A DNA stretch of 27,109 nucleotides. It comes from CAZTYW01 sp964617695. Its GTDB lineage: Bacteria > Chloroflexota > Dehalococcoidia > UBA2247 > RBG-13-53-26. Below are positions 1-7,225 of this stretch, piece by piece. Where the stretch lies: positions 1 to 27,109 of the forward strand of contig CAZTYW010000025.1 of assembly GCA_964617695.1 (NCBI GenBank), written 5' to 3'. The stretch's first letter is position 1. Each line of letters begins with the position of its first letter. The notes below the pieces were generated by a model. That model was not told the DNA's origin. It saw only the letters and a list, made by a program, of their open reading frames with translations, and made no database searches. The translations under genes were made by a program, and so were the position numbers.

Positions 1-73
1 TGGAGATAGGGGGATTCGAACCCCCGACCTCTGCGATGCGAACGCAGCGCTCTCCCGATTGAGCTATATCCCC
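1..73 (-). tRNA. tRNA-Ala (anticodon CGC)
   Basis: Read on the minus strand this folds into a full cloverleaf. The acceptor stem is GGGGATA with TATCTCC (one G-T pair) and the discriminator is A. The anticodon stem is CTGCG/CGCAG around loop TTCGCAT, so the anticodon is CGC, which reads GCG alanine codons. The T-arm has GGGGG-TTCGAAT-CCCCC-type pairing. The window begins exactly at the discriminator base, so whether CCA is encoded cannot be seen. It is transcribed away from the ribosomal protein operon. Confidence 0.96.
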
Positions 74-120
74 ACATCCACTTCGTTCCGCCAGGTTTGT
101 TTATGCTGCGAGCAAGCTTG

Positions 121-150
121 ATTTTATTAGCTGTGCACATTCGGTGTCAA
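121..150 (-). promoter_or_regulatory. Promoter of tRNA-Ala
   Basis: On the minus strand a perfect -35 box TTGACA (145-150) is followed after 18 bases by TAAAAT (121-126), a 5/6 match to the -10 box. Transcription would start near position 113, about 40 bases before the tRNA. It lies back to back with the rplU promoter. Confidence 0.6.
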
Positions 151-166
151 GCGAAGGCCGGCCAAC

Positions 167-196
167 TTGACACTCAAGCTGGCGAAAAAGTACAAT
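167..196 (+). promoter_or_regulatory. Promoter of rplU-rpmA-rpmE
   Basis: A perfect -35 box TTGACA (167-172), an 18-base spacer and TACAAT (191-196), a 5/6 match to the -10 box. The predicted transcription start is near 203, about 20 bases before the Shine-Dalgarno sequence AAGGAGGG at 223-230. This is the only good promoter seen before the ribosomal protein genes. Confidence 0.7.
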
Positions 197-235
197 CAGA
201 AGTCTGGGCAATCAGCACGATGAAGGAGGGAAGTC

Positions 236-586
236 ATCTACGCGCTCGTTGAGACCGGCGGCAAACAATACAAGGTGGCGCCTGGGCAGGTTGTTCGGGT
301 CGGGCGGCTGCCGGTAGAGGAGGGCGGCAAGGTCGAGTTGGACAGGGTCCTCCTGGTGGCCGACGAGGACAAAGTGGTGGTTGGCAAGCCGCTGGTTGAG
401 GGTGCCAGGGTGCTGGCCGAGGCTGTGGGTGAGGAGAAGGGCGACAAGATCATCGTGTTCAAGTACAAGCCGAAGGTAAGGTATCGTCGGAAGAAGGGAC
501 ATCGTCAGCTATACACCAGGCTGGCGATTAAGGAGATCAGCCTGGGTAAAGCATCGCGATCCGGAGGCAAGCGGAGTGGCACATAA
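236..586 (+). CDS. rplU: 50S ribosomal protein L21 (ATC start)
   Basis: L21 of the large ribosomal subunit, which binds 23S rRNA. The frame from 236 reads I-Y-A-L-V-E-T-G-G-K-Q-Y-K-V, matching the usual L21 N-terminus M-Y-A-I-V-E-T-G-G-K-Q-Y-K, and gives about 116 residues, near the normal family length of just over 100. The C-terminal half carries the family-typical 'YRRKKGHRQ' segment. The frame has a stop at 221-223 and no ATG, GTG or TTG before Tyr at 239. The strong Shine-Dalgarno AAGGAGGG (223-230) sits 5-6 bases before ATC at 236. I therefore place the start at this non-canonical ATC. The GTG at 275 would delete the conserved N-terminus. A sequencing error (ATG to ATC) is the main alternative. 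The 3' end overlaps rpmA by 11 bases. Confidence 0.9.
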   Translation: MYALVETGGKQYKVAPGQVVRVGRLPVEEGGKVELDRVLLVADEDKVVVGKPLVEGARVLAEAVGEEKGDKIIVFKYKPKVRYRRKKGHRQLYTRLAIKEISLGKASRSGGKRSGT

Positions 587-833
587 GAAGGGCGGTGGCA
601 GCACAAAGTGTGGCCGAGATAGCCAGGGCAAGCGACTGGGAGTGAAGCGCTACGACGGCCAGGTCGTGCGGGCCGGGAGCATTCTGGTCCGGCAGCGGGG
701 CACGCGCCTTTATCCCGGCAACAACGTCGGGCTGGGCAGAGACTACACGATTTTCGCTCTGATTGACGGTATGGTGAAGTTCGAGCCGGCCGGGAAGAAC
801 AAGCGTAAAGTCAGCGTCTATGCGGCGTCCTGA
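576..833 (+). CDS. rpmA: 50S ribosomal protein L27
   Basis: L27, whose N-terminal tail reaches the peptidyl transferase centre. The 85 residues begin 'AHKKGGGST' followed by 'CGRDSQGKRLGVK', the L27 signature, and continue with the conserved 'GNNVGLGRDYTIFALIDG' core. The start is GTG, inside the end of rplU (11-base overlap), with GGAGG at about 562-566 as Shine-Dalgarno. The first residues are the mature form, without the cleavable N-terminal extension seen in Firmicutes. The usual Asn before Gly-Arg-Asp is a Cys here. Second gene of the rplU operon, only three bases before rpmE. Confidence 0.95.
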   Translation: MAHKKGGGSTKCGRDSQGKRLGVKRYDGQVVRAGSILVRQRGTRLYPGNNVGLGRDYTIFALIDGMVKFEPAGKNKRKVSVYAAS

Positions 834-836
834 GAA

Positions 837-1043
837 ATGAAGGAGAAGATTCATCCTACCTACTATCCGGATGCGCGGGTGACCTGCGCTTGCGGCAATA
901 CCTTTACCACAGGTGCTACCAGGCAACAGCTCAAGGTGGAGGTCTGCAGCAAGTGCCATCCTTTTTTTACGGGAGAGCAGCGAATCGTTGACACTGCCGG
1001 CAGGGTAGAGCGGTTCAAGAGGCGATACAGGACCAAGACCTAG
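837..1043 (+). CDS. rpmE: 50S ribosomal protein L31, zinc-binding form
   Basis: L31 sits at the subunit interface/central protuberance. The 68-residue protein has the zinc-binding pairs CxC (residues 17-19, 'TCACGNTF') and CxxC ('VCSKCHPFFTG'), so it is the C+ form and not the zinc-free paralogue. It starts at an ATG overlapping the region just after the rpmA stop and is the last gene before a clear terminator (1110-1140), which closes the ribosomal protein operon. Confidence 0.95.
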   Translation: MKEKIHPTYYPDARVTCACGNTFTTGATRQQLKVEVCSKCHPFFTGEQRIVDTAGRVERFKRRYRTKT

Positions 1044-1109
1044 GGCTGGCAATTGCCTGGCTCAGACGGCCCGAAGACCTTGCCGTCAGAACAGAATAGG
1101 CAACGCAGC

Positions 1110-1140
1110 AGGGGCGGAAACTCGGTTCCGCTCCTGTTTT
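1110..1140 (+). terminator. Intrinsic terminator after rpmE
   Basis: Ten-base-pair stem (1110-1119 with 1126-1135, AGGGGCGGAA/TTCCGCTCCT, one G-T pair), six-base loop and then GTTTTG. It lies 67 bases after the rpmE stop and only 14 bases before the TTG start of the next gene, so DUF1385 expression would depend on read-through or on this hairpin not forming. Confidence 0.75.
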
Positions 1141-1153
1141 GTGAGAGGCGAGT

Positions 1154-2035
1154 TTGGCAAAAGACTTCTACTACGGGGGGCAGGCGGTGTTTGAAGGGGT
1201 GATGATGCTGGGGCGGAGGAACCTGGCCATGGCGGTTCGTCGCCCCAACGGCGAGCTGATGCTCACCGCCAGGCCACTGGCAGGCGTCTACCGGGGCAAG
1301 GTCAGGAGGATTCCCTTCCTGCGTGGGATTGTCATCCTGGTGCAGACTCTGGTGCTGGGGATAAGGGCCCTTTTCGAGTCGGCCAACGTATCTCTGGAGG
1401 AGGAAAAGCAGGATATCTCCGGGCTTATGGCATGGGGCATATTCATCCTCTCACTCGGCTTCGCCATAGCCGTCTTCTTCCTGGCCCCGCTGTTCCTCAC
1501 CCATCTCATCGATCCTCACCTCGGCTCCTCCCTGGTGAGCAACATAGTGGAGGGCGTTATCCGCGTGGCTATGTTCTTGCTCTACCTTGCGGCCATAAAC
1601 TTGATACCTGACGTCAGGAGGGTGTTTGCCTACCACGGCGCGGAGCACAAGACAGTCAATGCCTATGAGGACAAGGCCCCCCTGGAGGTGGCGGCGGTCA
1701 GAAACTACTCCACCGCCCACGTCCGTTGTGGGACGGCGTTTCTGTTTACTGTCCTGGTGATTGCCATCATCGTGTTTGCCCTGGTTGGTCACCCAGCCAT
1801 GTGGCTGCGCGTCCTGTCCCGCATCGTGCTTGTACCTGTTATTGCCGCCATTGGCTATGAGATCACGCACCTGAGCGCCAGGTATGCCGATAATCCTCTC
1901 GTCCGCATTCTCCTGCTGCCCGGCCTGGCACTGCAGGCGATGACTACGCGACAGCCGGATGACGGTCAACTGGAAGTGGCCATCCACGCCCTGAACGGTG
2001 CCATCGAGGCAGACGCGGTGCCGGAGAGCGGCTAA
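1154..2035 (+). CDS. DUF1385 (YqhQ-like) multi-pass membrane protein
   Basis: A 293-residue protein of the DUF1385 family; its biochemical role is not established. The N-terminus has the family-typical 'YYGGQAVFEGVMMLGRR'. About four hydrophobic segments follow (about residues 95-120, 128-155, 193-215 and 218-240). Conserved 'YHGAEHKTVNAYE' and 'HVRCGTAFLF' elements (histidines, glutamate and cysteine) lie between them, suggesting a membrane-embedded metal or catalytic site (inference). The start is TTG with a weak GAGGCGAG Shine-Dalgarno. The gene is often found near rpmE. Its stop codon overlaps that of the convergent hisI by a few bases. Confidence 0.9.
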   Translation: MAKDFYYGGQAVFEGVMMLGRRNLAMAVRRPNGELMLTARPLAGVYRGKVRRIPFLRGIVILVQTLVLGIRALFESANVSLEEEKQDISGLMAWGIFILSLGFAIAVFFLAPLFLTHLIDPHLGSSLVSNIVEGVIRVAMFLLYLAAINLIPDVRRVFAYHGAEHKTVNAYEDKAPLEVAAVRNYSTAHVRCGTAFLFTVLVIAIIVFALVGHPAMWLRVLSRIVLVPVIAAIGYEITHLSARYADNPLVRILLLPGLALQAMTTRQPDDGQLEVAIHALNGAIEADAVPESG

Positions 2036-2352
2036 ACGCTGGCGTCGGGCTGCAGCGATTGGAAGAAGCAGGTCCTGTTGCCGGTGTGACACACGGGTCC
2101 GTCGGGCCGGACTTTCAACAGGATAGTATCTTCGTCACAGTCTTTGCACGCAGCTTGGAGGTTGAGGTAGTTGCCCGAGGTGGCCCCTTTGTGCCACAGC
2201 TCCTGTCGGCTGCGACTGTAGAACCAGACCTGACCCGTCTCGAAAGTCCTGCGCAGGGACTCCTGGTTCACGTAGCCCAGCATCAGCACTTCGCCGGAAT
2301 CGGCGTCTTGCACTATGGCCGGAATCAGCCCCTTTTCGTCAAACTTCAACAT
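2032..2352 (-). CDS. hisI: Phosphoribosyl-AMP cyclohydrolase
   Basis: Hydrolyses the purine ring of phosphoribosyl-AMP, the third step of histidine synthesis, in the cytoplasm. The 106 residues contain all family marks: 'LMLGYVN', 'TFETGQVWFYSRSR', 'LWHKGATSGN', the metal-binding 'DCDEDT' and 'PVCHTGNRTCF' with the zinc and magnesium ligands. It is the single-domain HisI; no HisE pyrophosphohydrolase domain is fused and none is nearby. It starts at ATG 76 bases after hisA in the same direction, so it is the last gene of the rpiB/dxs/hisA block. Its 3' end overlaps the stop of the convergent DUF1385 gene, with no terminator between them. Confidence 0.96.
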   Translation of the reverse strand: MLKFDEKGLIPAIVQDADSGEVLMLGYVNQESLRRTFETGQVWFYSRSRQELWHKGATSGNYLNLQAACKDCDEDTILLKVRPDGPVCHTGNRTCFFQSLQPDASV

Positions 2353-2427
2353 GTTCGCACCGTCCTTCCTGACAGCCGATCTGTGGCTGGTAGCCCCTGC
2401 GGAGGTAGGCTGGACTGAAGCTGGTAT

Positions 2428-3141
2428 TCATTGCAGGGCTGCCAGGGCCTCCTCCAGCTTGATATCTCCAGAATACAGGGCCCTGCCTATGATTGCCCCT
2501 TCAACGCCGAGCTGGCTCAGCCGAGTGAGGTGGCTTATAGAAGTGATGCCGCCCGAAGCGATGATGGGCAGGCTCGTGTTGCCGGTCAACCTGGCTATGG
2601 CCTCGAAGTTGGGTTGACTCAGCGTGCCGTCCCTGAGAATGTCGGTGTAGATGAAACGCCTGGCCCCGATGGCTGCCATCTCCCGGACCAGATCGGAGGC
2701 TGTGACATTCGTCCTTTTCTGCCATCCGTGAACAGCGACGTATCCCTCCCGGGCGTCGACAGCCACAATCACCGCGTCTCCAAACCGCCGATACGCTTCC
2801 TCCACCACCCGCTGGTCTTCCACTGCCGCCGTACCGAGAATGACCCTCTGTACGCCCGCGTTCAGCAGGCTCTCCACCGATTCCATCTGGCGGATTCCCC
2901 CGCCGACCTGGACGGGGATTTGGATGGCCTTCGCTATTTCGGCGATGAGAGGCAGGTGACACGGTTTCCCCGCAGCCGCACCATCCAGGTCTATCAGGTG
3001 CAGCCTCGGCGCTCCCAGGGAAGACCAGTGCACCGCCATGCCTACCGGGTCGTTGGAGAAAACCGTCTCCCTGTCGTAGTCGCCCTGGTAGAGGCGGACG
3101 CACCTGCCACCCTTGAGATCAATAGCCGGGATTACTTCCAT
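2428..3141 (-). CDS. hisA: ProFAR isomerase
   Basis: Converts ProFAR to PRFAR, the fourth step of histidine synthesis, by an Amadori rearrangement. The 237-residue TIM barrel has the N-terminal 'IPAIDLKGGRCVRLYQGD' with the catalytic Asp, 'LIDLDGA', 'VQVGGGIR', the second catalytic Asp in 'IYTDILRDGT', and phosphate-binding 'ASGGI' and 'GAIIGRALY'. Full length. The start ATG has AGGAAAG as Shine-Dalgarno. It lies 24 bases after the polyprenyl synthase stop, so it is probably co-transcribed with dxs. HisA and HisI act in order, but hisF and hisH are not in the window. Confidence 0.96.
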   Translation of the reverse strand: MEVIPAIDLKGGRCVRLYQGDYDRETVFSNDPVGMAVHWSSLGAPRLHLIDLDGAAAGKPCHLPLIAEIAKAIQIPVQVGGGIRQMESVESLLNAGVQRVILGTAAVEDQRVVEEAYRRFGDAVIVAVDAREGYVAVHGWQKRTNVTASDLVREMAAIGARRFIYTDILRDGTLSQPNFEAIARLTGNTSLPIIASGGITSISHLTRLSQLGVEGAIIGRALYSGDIKLEEALAALQ

Positions 3142-3165
3142 TTCGGTCTTTCCTGGTGGGGGACT

Positions 3166-4197
3166 TCATTCCGCACACCGGCTTCCGCCAAGCAGATACG
3201 CCGCCGTATCCTCAAGCTCCTGTCGGAAGGCCGAGTCGATGCTGGCACTCCGAAGCTCCTCGACTCCCTGACGATGGTAGAGGTCCCTTACTTGCCCTGC
3301 ATATGCCCGGGCATCTGTCCTGTCAAGGATAAGAAGCACGGACTCCAGGTCTTTGCCGGCGACCTCTGCCTTGTTGTAGATCCCGATCAGTGTCTCCTTC
3401 TCTCCGGGCTCTGCGTTTTCTATAGCATACAGTATGGGAAGGGTCTTCTTCCTGTGCGTGATGTCCGTGTAAGGGGACCCCTTGCCGCTCTCGCCTTTCT
3501 CCCATATGCCCTCCAGGTCGTTATATACCTGGTAAGCCATGCCCAGGTTTCTGCCGAAAGAGCGGAGAGATGATACGTGTGCCTGGTTGTCTGTGCCCAG
3601 GACAGCGCCGAAGTAGAGCGCAGTCTCGAAGAGTGCGGCCGTCTTCTTGCCGATCATGTCCAGGTAATGCTCAACGCCAACATCCATGTGGCTCTCGTAT
3701 TCGATGTCAAGGTACTGTCCCTGGCACAGCTCAAGGCTGGTCAGGTTCAACTGCTTCGAGAGCAGGACTACCTTCTCTGGGGCGACGCCTCTATCTGAGA
3801 GCCTGAGCAGGGTGAGATGCGCCAGAGCATACATGGCGTCACCGGCGTTGATCCCCTGTGCCTCTCCCCACAGTTTCCACACCGTGGGACGGTTTCTCCG
3901 TTCGTAGCTTCTGTCCTGTATGTCGTCGTGGATAAGAGAGAAATTGTGCACCAGCTCGATGGCTGCCGCGGCCGGAAGTGCGGAGTGCCAGTCGCCCCCC
4001 ACCGCCTCGCAGGCCAGCAGGCAGAGGGTGGGGCGTGACAGCTTTCCCGAACCTTCCTGGTCCAGGCCCTTCTCGTCCACCCACCCGATGTGGTACCGCA
4101 TCATGTGGAACAAGGGCGAAGAGTCCTGGCCTACAACCGCCCGAAGTTCCGCCTGCAGTTCTTCCTGGTAGCGATAGAAAGATCTCGGTGGAGGCAT
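3166..4197 (-). CDS. Polyprenyl (probably farnesyl/geranylgeranyl) diphosphate synthase
   Basis: Trans-isoprenyl diphosphate synthase family, condensing IPP with allylic diphosphates. The 343 residues include 'GKLSRPTLCLLACEAVGG' (IPP binding), the first Asp-rich motif DDIQD at 91-95 followed by 'RRNRPT', 'QGQYLDIEYE', and the Lys-Thr of 'GKKTAALFE'. The second Asp-rich motif, normally DDxxD, reads NDLEG (226-230) followed by 'IWEKGESGKGSPYTDI'. DDxxG with 'GIWG' occurs in related synthases, but the leading Asn is unusual. The start ATG directly abuts the dxs stop (TAG-ATG), and no Shine-Dalgarno is visible, so translation is probably coupled to dxs. Product chain length cannot be read safely. 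The upstream residues before DDIQD are small or aliphatic. Confidence 0.9.
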   Translation of the reverse strand: MPPPRSFYRYQEELQAELRAVVGQDSSPLFHMMRYHIGWVDEKGLDQEGSGKLSRPTLCLLACEAVGGDWHSALPAAAAIELVHNFSLIHDDIQDRSYERRNRPTVWKLWGEAQGINAGDAMYALAHLTLLRLSDRGVAPEKVVLLSKQLNLTSLELCQGQYLDIEYESHMDVGVEHYLDMIGKKTAALFETALYFGAVLGTDNQAHVSSLRSFGRNLGMAYQVYNDLEGIWEKGESGKGSPYTDITHRKKTLPILYAIENAEPGEKETLIGIYNKAEVAGKDLESVLLILDRTDARAYAGQVRDLYHRQGVEELRSASIDSAFRQELEDTAAYLLGGSRCAE

Positions 4198-6117
4198 CTA
4201 CTTTTGCGAAGGAGACAGGCCTTTGGCCAGTCCACCAGCTTCAACGGAACTGCCAAGCTCCGGGAAAGAGTTTAGCACCTGGCGCGCTATGCCTGCGGCA
4301 TCCAGGTCGAAGCTGGCGCGAAGCAGCGATTGGGACCCGTGCTCCACGAAGACGTCGGGCAGGCCCAGGCATTTCACCGATACGTCAAGGACTCCGGAAC
4401 TCTGCAGCAATTGCATCACTGCGCTGCCAAACCCGCCAGCGAGGGCGTTTTCCTCCACCGTCAGCAGGCGCTTGGTTCTCCTGGCCGCATCCAGGATGAG
4501 CTCTGTGTCCAGAGGTTTGGCAAAGCGGGCGTTGATCACACTGCATTGCACGCCGGCATGCGCCAGTTTTCTGGCTGCCTCCATTGAGGGATACACCATG
4601 TTGCCGAGGGAGACGATTGCCACGTCCTCGCCATGCCGCAGTATCTCGCCCTTGCCGATGGGCAGTTCCCGGAATGATTCGTCGAGGGCCGCTCCCGGCC
4701 CCGAGCCCCTGGGATAGCGGACGGCCATTGGGCGGTTTGCCTTCACCGCGGTGTAGACCAGGTGCTGCAACTCATTCTCGTCTTTGGGCGCGGCAACTAT
4801 CATGTTGGGAATGCAGCCAAGGTAGGAAAGGTCAAAGCTACCCTGGTGCGTCTTGCCGTCGTCACCTACTATGCCACTGCGGTCAAGGACGAAAACGACC
4901 GGCAATTGCTGCAGGCAGACATCATGGACGACCTGGTCGAAAGCCCGTTGCAGGAAGGTGGAGTAGGCCGCCACGATGGGGACGTAGCCCTGACAGGCCA
5001 GGCCGGCGGCAAACGTGACGGCGTGCTGTTCGCATATGCCCACGTCGAAGACTTGGTCGGGAAGCTCTTTAGCCACGCAGGCCAGGCCGGTGCCCTCAAG
5101 CATGGCGGCAGTGATAGCCACCACTTTGGGGTTCTGGCGGGCTATGCGCAGCACCGTCTCCCCGAGCACCTGGCTGTACGTTGGTCCGCTGTCTCCTGCA
5201 TCCTTGCAGTCGTTGCCCGATATGCCGTGGAAGGTCACGGCGTCGTTCTCTGCAGGATCGTAGCCTTTCCCCTTGACGGTGACCGTGTGGAGGAATACAG
5301 GACCCCTCTTGTAGTTCCTTGCCTGGCGCAGGGCCACCTCCAGGTCACGGATATTGTGCCCGTCGACAGGGCCCAGATAGGCAAAACCCAGTTCCTCCCA
5401 CATTATCTTGTGCAGCAGCAGCCCTTTGACGCTCATTTTCACTCTCTTGCCCACCCGTTTGCCCAGGGGAAGCCTGGTGATGACCTCTTCCATGCCTCTT
5501 TCAGGCCAGCGAAGGCGAGCGTCGAGGCGCAGCCTGTTTAGCGTCTTGGCCAGGGCGCCGACACTCGGAGAGATGGCCATGCCGTTATCGTTCAATACGA
5601 CGATGAACTTGGTGCCCGACTGACCGGCCTGGTTGAGGCCCTCGAGCGCCATTCCTCCGGTCAGGGCGCCGTCGCCGATGACAGCCACCACGTGGTAGCC
5701 GTCCCCGGCCATGTCGCGGGCAATAGCCATGCCCAGGGCGGCTGAGATTGACGTGCTGGCATGTCCGGCGCCGAAGACATCGTGCGGGCTTTCGTTCCTG
5801 TCAGTGAAACCGGACAGGCCTCCAAGCTGCCGCAGGGTGGGCAGTCGCTTCCGGCGTCCGGTCAGCATCTTGTGGACGTAGGACTGATGGCCCACGTCCC
5901 AGATGATCTTGTCTGTCGGGCTGTCGAAGACCCGGTGCAGGGCGATGGTGAGTTCCACGACACCGAGGTTGGAGGCAAGATGTCCTCCGGTGACCCCTAC
6001 GAGGTCAACCAGTTCCTCTCTTATCTCACTGGCAAGCTGTTTCAACTGGCGGGACGACAGGCGCTTCAGATCGGCCGGGTCTTTGACCTCGTCCAGGATC
6101 TTGGTGTCGCAGCCCAT
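4198..6117 (-). CDS. dxs: 1-deoxy-D-xylulose-5-phosphate synthase
   Basis: Thiamine diphosphate enzyme joining pyruvate and glyceraldehyde 3-phosphate, the first step of the MEP isoprenoid pathway. At about 640 residues it has normal length. Visible marks are 'GGHLASNLGVVELTIALH', 'WDVGHQSYVHK', the ThDP motif from 'GDGALTGGMALEGLNQ' to 'VLNDNGMAISPSVGAL', the catalytic Glu in 'VGICEQHAVTFAAGLA', and 'DRSGIVGDDGKTHQG'. I start at ATG 6117; an in-frame TTG two codons upstream (6123) is an alternative, and GAGG lies 10 or 4 bases ahead respectively. It supplies precursors to the polyprenyl synthase that abuts it downstream. RpiB upstream belongs to the pentose phosphate pathway, which shares glyceraldehyde 3-phosphate. 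Confidence 0.97.
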   Translation of the reverse strand: MGCDTKILDEVKDPADLKRLSSRQLKQLASEIREELVDLVGVTGGHLASNLGVVELTIALHRVFDSPTDKIIWDVGHQSYVHKMLTGRRKRLPTLRQLGGLSGFTDRNESPHDVFGAGHASTSISAALGMAIARDMAGDGYHVVAVIGDGALTGGMALEGLNQAGQSGTKFIVVLNDNGMAISPSVGALAKTLNRLRLDARLRWPERGMEEVITRLPLGKRVGKRVKMSVKGLLLHKIMWEELGFAYLGPVDGHNIRDLEVALRQARNYKRGPVFLHTVTVKGKGYDPAENDAVTFHGISGNDCKDAGDSGPTYSQVLGETVLRIARQNPKVVAITAAMLEGTGLACVAKELPDQVFDVGICEQHAVTFAAGLACQGYVPIVAAYSTFLQRAFDQVVHDVCLQQLPVVFVLDRSGIVGDDGKTHQGSFDLSYLGCIPNMIVAAPKDENELQHLVYTAVKANRPMAVRYPRGSGPGAALDESFRELPIGKGEILRHGEDVAIVSLGNMVYPSMEAARKLAHAGVQCSVINARFAKPLDTELILDAARRTKRLLTVEENALAGGFGSAVMQLLQSSGVLDVSVKCLGLPDVFVEHGSQSLLRASFDLDAAGIARQVLNSFPELGSSVEAGGLAKGLSPSQK

Positions 6118-6281
6118 GTTCAAGGTTACCTCACGTTAGATCTGGCCCTCAGGAGCGCCAATTGCGGACAGCGCCTTGAGGACTTGTTCTCTGGAAAACG
6201 GGTTCGATCTGGGCCGCCCCCGGTTTTAAGCGCTGGCTCGGTTTCAGGAGGCCTGTCTTCAGGTCAGACGGGTGCGAAGTG

Positions 6282-6731
6282 CTACCTGCTGGCGTTCTCG
6301 AGAGCCCTTATTTTGTCCAGACGCTGAGTGTGTCTTCCCCCCTCGAACTCAGCGGTCAGGAACGTTTTTACGATATCCCTGCTCAGGTCCTGTCCGACTA
6401 TGTCCTGGCCAAGGCAGAGCACATTGGCGTCGGTATGTTGCCGGGCGCGCCGCGCCGAGAAGGAGTCATGGCAGATGGCTGCCCGAATGCTCTTGATCTT
6501 GTTGGCCGCCATGCACATACCAATGCCGCTGCCACACACCAGGATGCCACAGTCGGCTTCTCCACCGGCCACTGCATCGGCTACCTTTTCCGCAAAGTCA
6601 GGGTAGTCAACCCTGGTCGTATCGTAGTAGCAGCCAAAATCGTTGTACGTATGACCTATCTCAATGAGAAGGTTCATTATCATCTGCTTTAGCTGCAGCC
6701 CCCTGTGGTCACATCCAACGGCAACGTGCAT
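6282..6731 (-). CDS. rpiB: Ribose-5-phosphate isomerase B
   Basis: Interconverts ribose 5-phosphate and ribulose 5-phosphate. The start is the ATG at 6731, giving 149 residues with the family N-terminus 'MHVAVGCDHRG'. The catalytic Cys66 lies in 'LVCGSGIGMCMAANK', and 'ARRARQHTDANVLCLG' and the C-terminal 'EFEGGRHTQRLDKI' match RpiB/LacAB. A longer open frame upstream runs into the antisense of tRNA-Asp and is not coding. CAGGGAAT precedes the ATG, and a promoter lies at 6754-6782, so the leader is only about 16 bases. Dxs starts about 165 bases downstream, so the two may share a transcript. Confidence 0.95.
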   Translation of the reverse strand: MHVAVGCDHRGLQLKQMIMNLLIEIGHTYNDFGCYYDTTRVDYPDFAEKVADAVAGGEADCGILVCGSGIGMCMAANKIKSIRAAICHDSFSARRARQHTDANVLCLGQDIVGQDLSRDIVKTFLTAEFEGGRHTQRLDKIRALENASR

Positions 6732-6753
6732 GGTTATTCCCTGTACTTCATTA

Positions 6754-6782
6754 AGTATAACGCCGCTACTGCCTGAATTCAA
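6754..6782 (-). promoter_or_regulatory. Promoter of rpiB (and possibly dxs-hisI)
   Basis: Minus strand: -35 TTGAAT (6777-6782), exactly 17 bases, -10 TATACT (6754-6759, 5/6). Transcription would start near 6747, just before the rpiB Shine-Dalgarno. No comparable promoter was found between rpiB and dxs. Confidence 0.6.
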
Positions 6783-6785
6783 TCC

Positions 6786-6815
6786 TTGACAATGGTGCCT
6801 GGGTGCGGATAAACT
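6786..6815 (+). promoter_or_regulatory. Probable promoter of tRNA-Asp
   Basis: Plus strand: perfect -35 TTGACA (6786-6791), 18 bases, TAAACT (6810-6815, 4/6). It overlaps neither rpiB box and points at tRNA-Asp, which begins about 100 bases further on. A second TTGACA at 6833 has no matching -10 box. Confidence 0.45.
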
Positions 6816-6914
6816 TTGGGCAGCCCGGCAGGTTGACAGTCGCGAGTCTTCAACTTGGTGGCGGTTCGGAAGGGAGCCAGCCGGTCGAGGGTGAGTTTCC
6901 CTGATAGTCGTGGT

Positions 6915-6991
6915 GGCCCCGTGGTGTAGCGGCCTAACATGCCACCCTGTCACGGTGGAGATCGGGGGTTCGAATCCCCCCGGGGTCGCCA
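6915..6991 (+). tRNA. tRNA-Asp (anticodon GTC)
   Basis: Complete cloverleaf with acceptor stem GGCCCCG/CGGGGTC (one G-T), discriminator G and encoded CCA (6989-6991). The D-stem is GTGT/ACAT. The anticodon stem CCACC/GGTGG encloses loop CTGTCAC, giving GTC for aspartate. The T-arm is GGGGG-TTCGAAT-CCCCC. Its 3' end (6966-6989) is repeated exactly at 8736-8759, so it is the probable integration site of an element. Confidence 0.97.
6966..6989 (+). repeat. Left direct repeat (attL-like) in the 3' end of tRNA-Asp
   Basis: Twenty-four bases covering the last part of the T-stem, the T-loop and the acceptor stem of tRNA-Asp up to the first C of CCA. They are identical to 8736-8759. The bases on either side differ (G versus A before, C versus A after). 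This position is the classic integrase crossover region of tRNA genes. Confidence 0.85.
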
Positions 6992-7053
6992 ATACCTGCA
7001 ATACATAGTGTGACATCCCATCGCACTGCAGGTCGAAGAATGATTTGAACTCA

Positions 7054-7090
7054 TGTCGTGGACTGACGGCCACGACACTCTTGTCTTTGA
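7054..7090 (+). terminator. Hairpin after tRNA-Asp, possible terminator
   Basis: Perfect 8-bp stem TGTCGTGG (7054-7061) with CCACGACA (7070-7077), eight-base loop, followed by CTCTTGTCTTT. It lies about 65 bases after the tRNA inside the inserted segment and could replace the displaced terminator. The T-run is broken, so efficiency is uncertain. Confidence 0.4.
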
Positions 7091-7225
7091 TCCAAACGGC
7101 TCCAGGCAACAGCAACTGTATTTGCTGCCAGGCGCAGAGGACAAAGGGAAATGCTAGCGCTGCACAGAGTTGCCCCCCGCTAGAGTGGGAATTCGTATAC
7201 CCCCGGGCTCATGGTGAGGTCATGA

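Noticed and set aside
2431..3573. A long plus-strand open frame of about 380 codons
   Set aside because: It is the antisense shadow of hisA and the polyprenyl synthase, which have clear motifs on the minus strand.
4762..5541. Plus-strand open frame of about 259 codons
   Set aside because: Antisense to the catalytic domain of dxs; GC-rich third positions keep the other strand open.
6732..7115. N-terminal extension of rpiB into the tRNA-Asp region
   Set aside because: The extension contains the 'PGGFEPP'-type translation of the tRNA antisense strand; the true start is the ATG at 6731 with a promoter just upstream.
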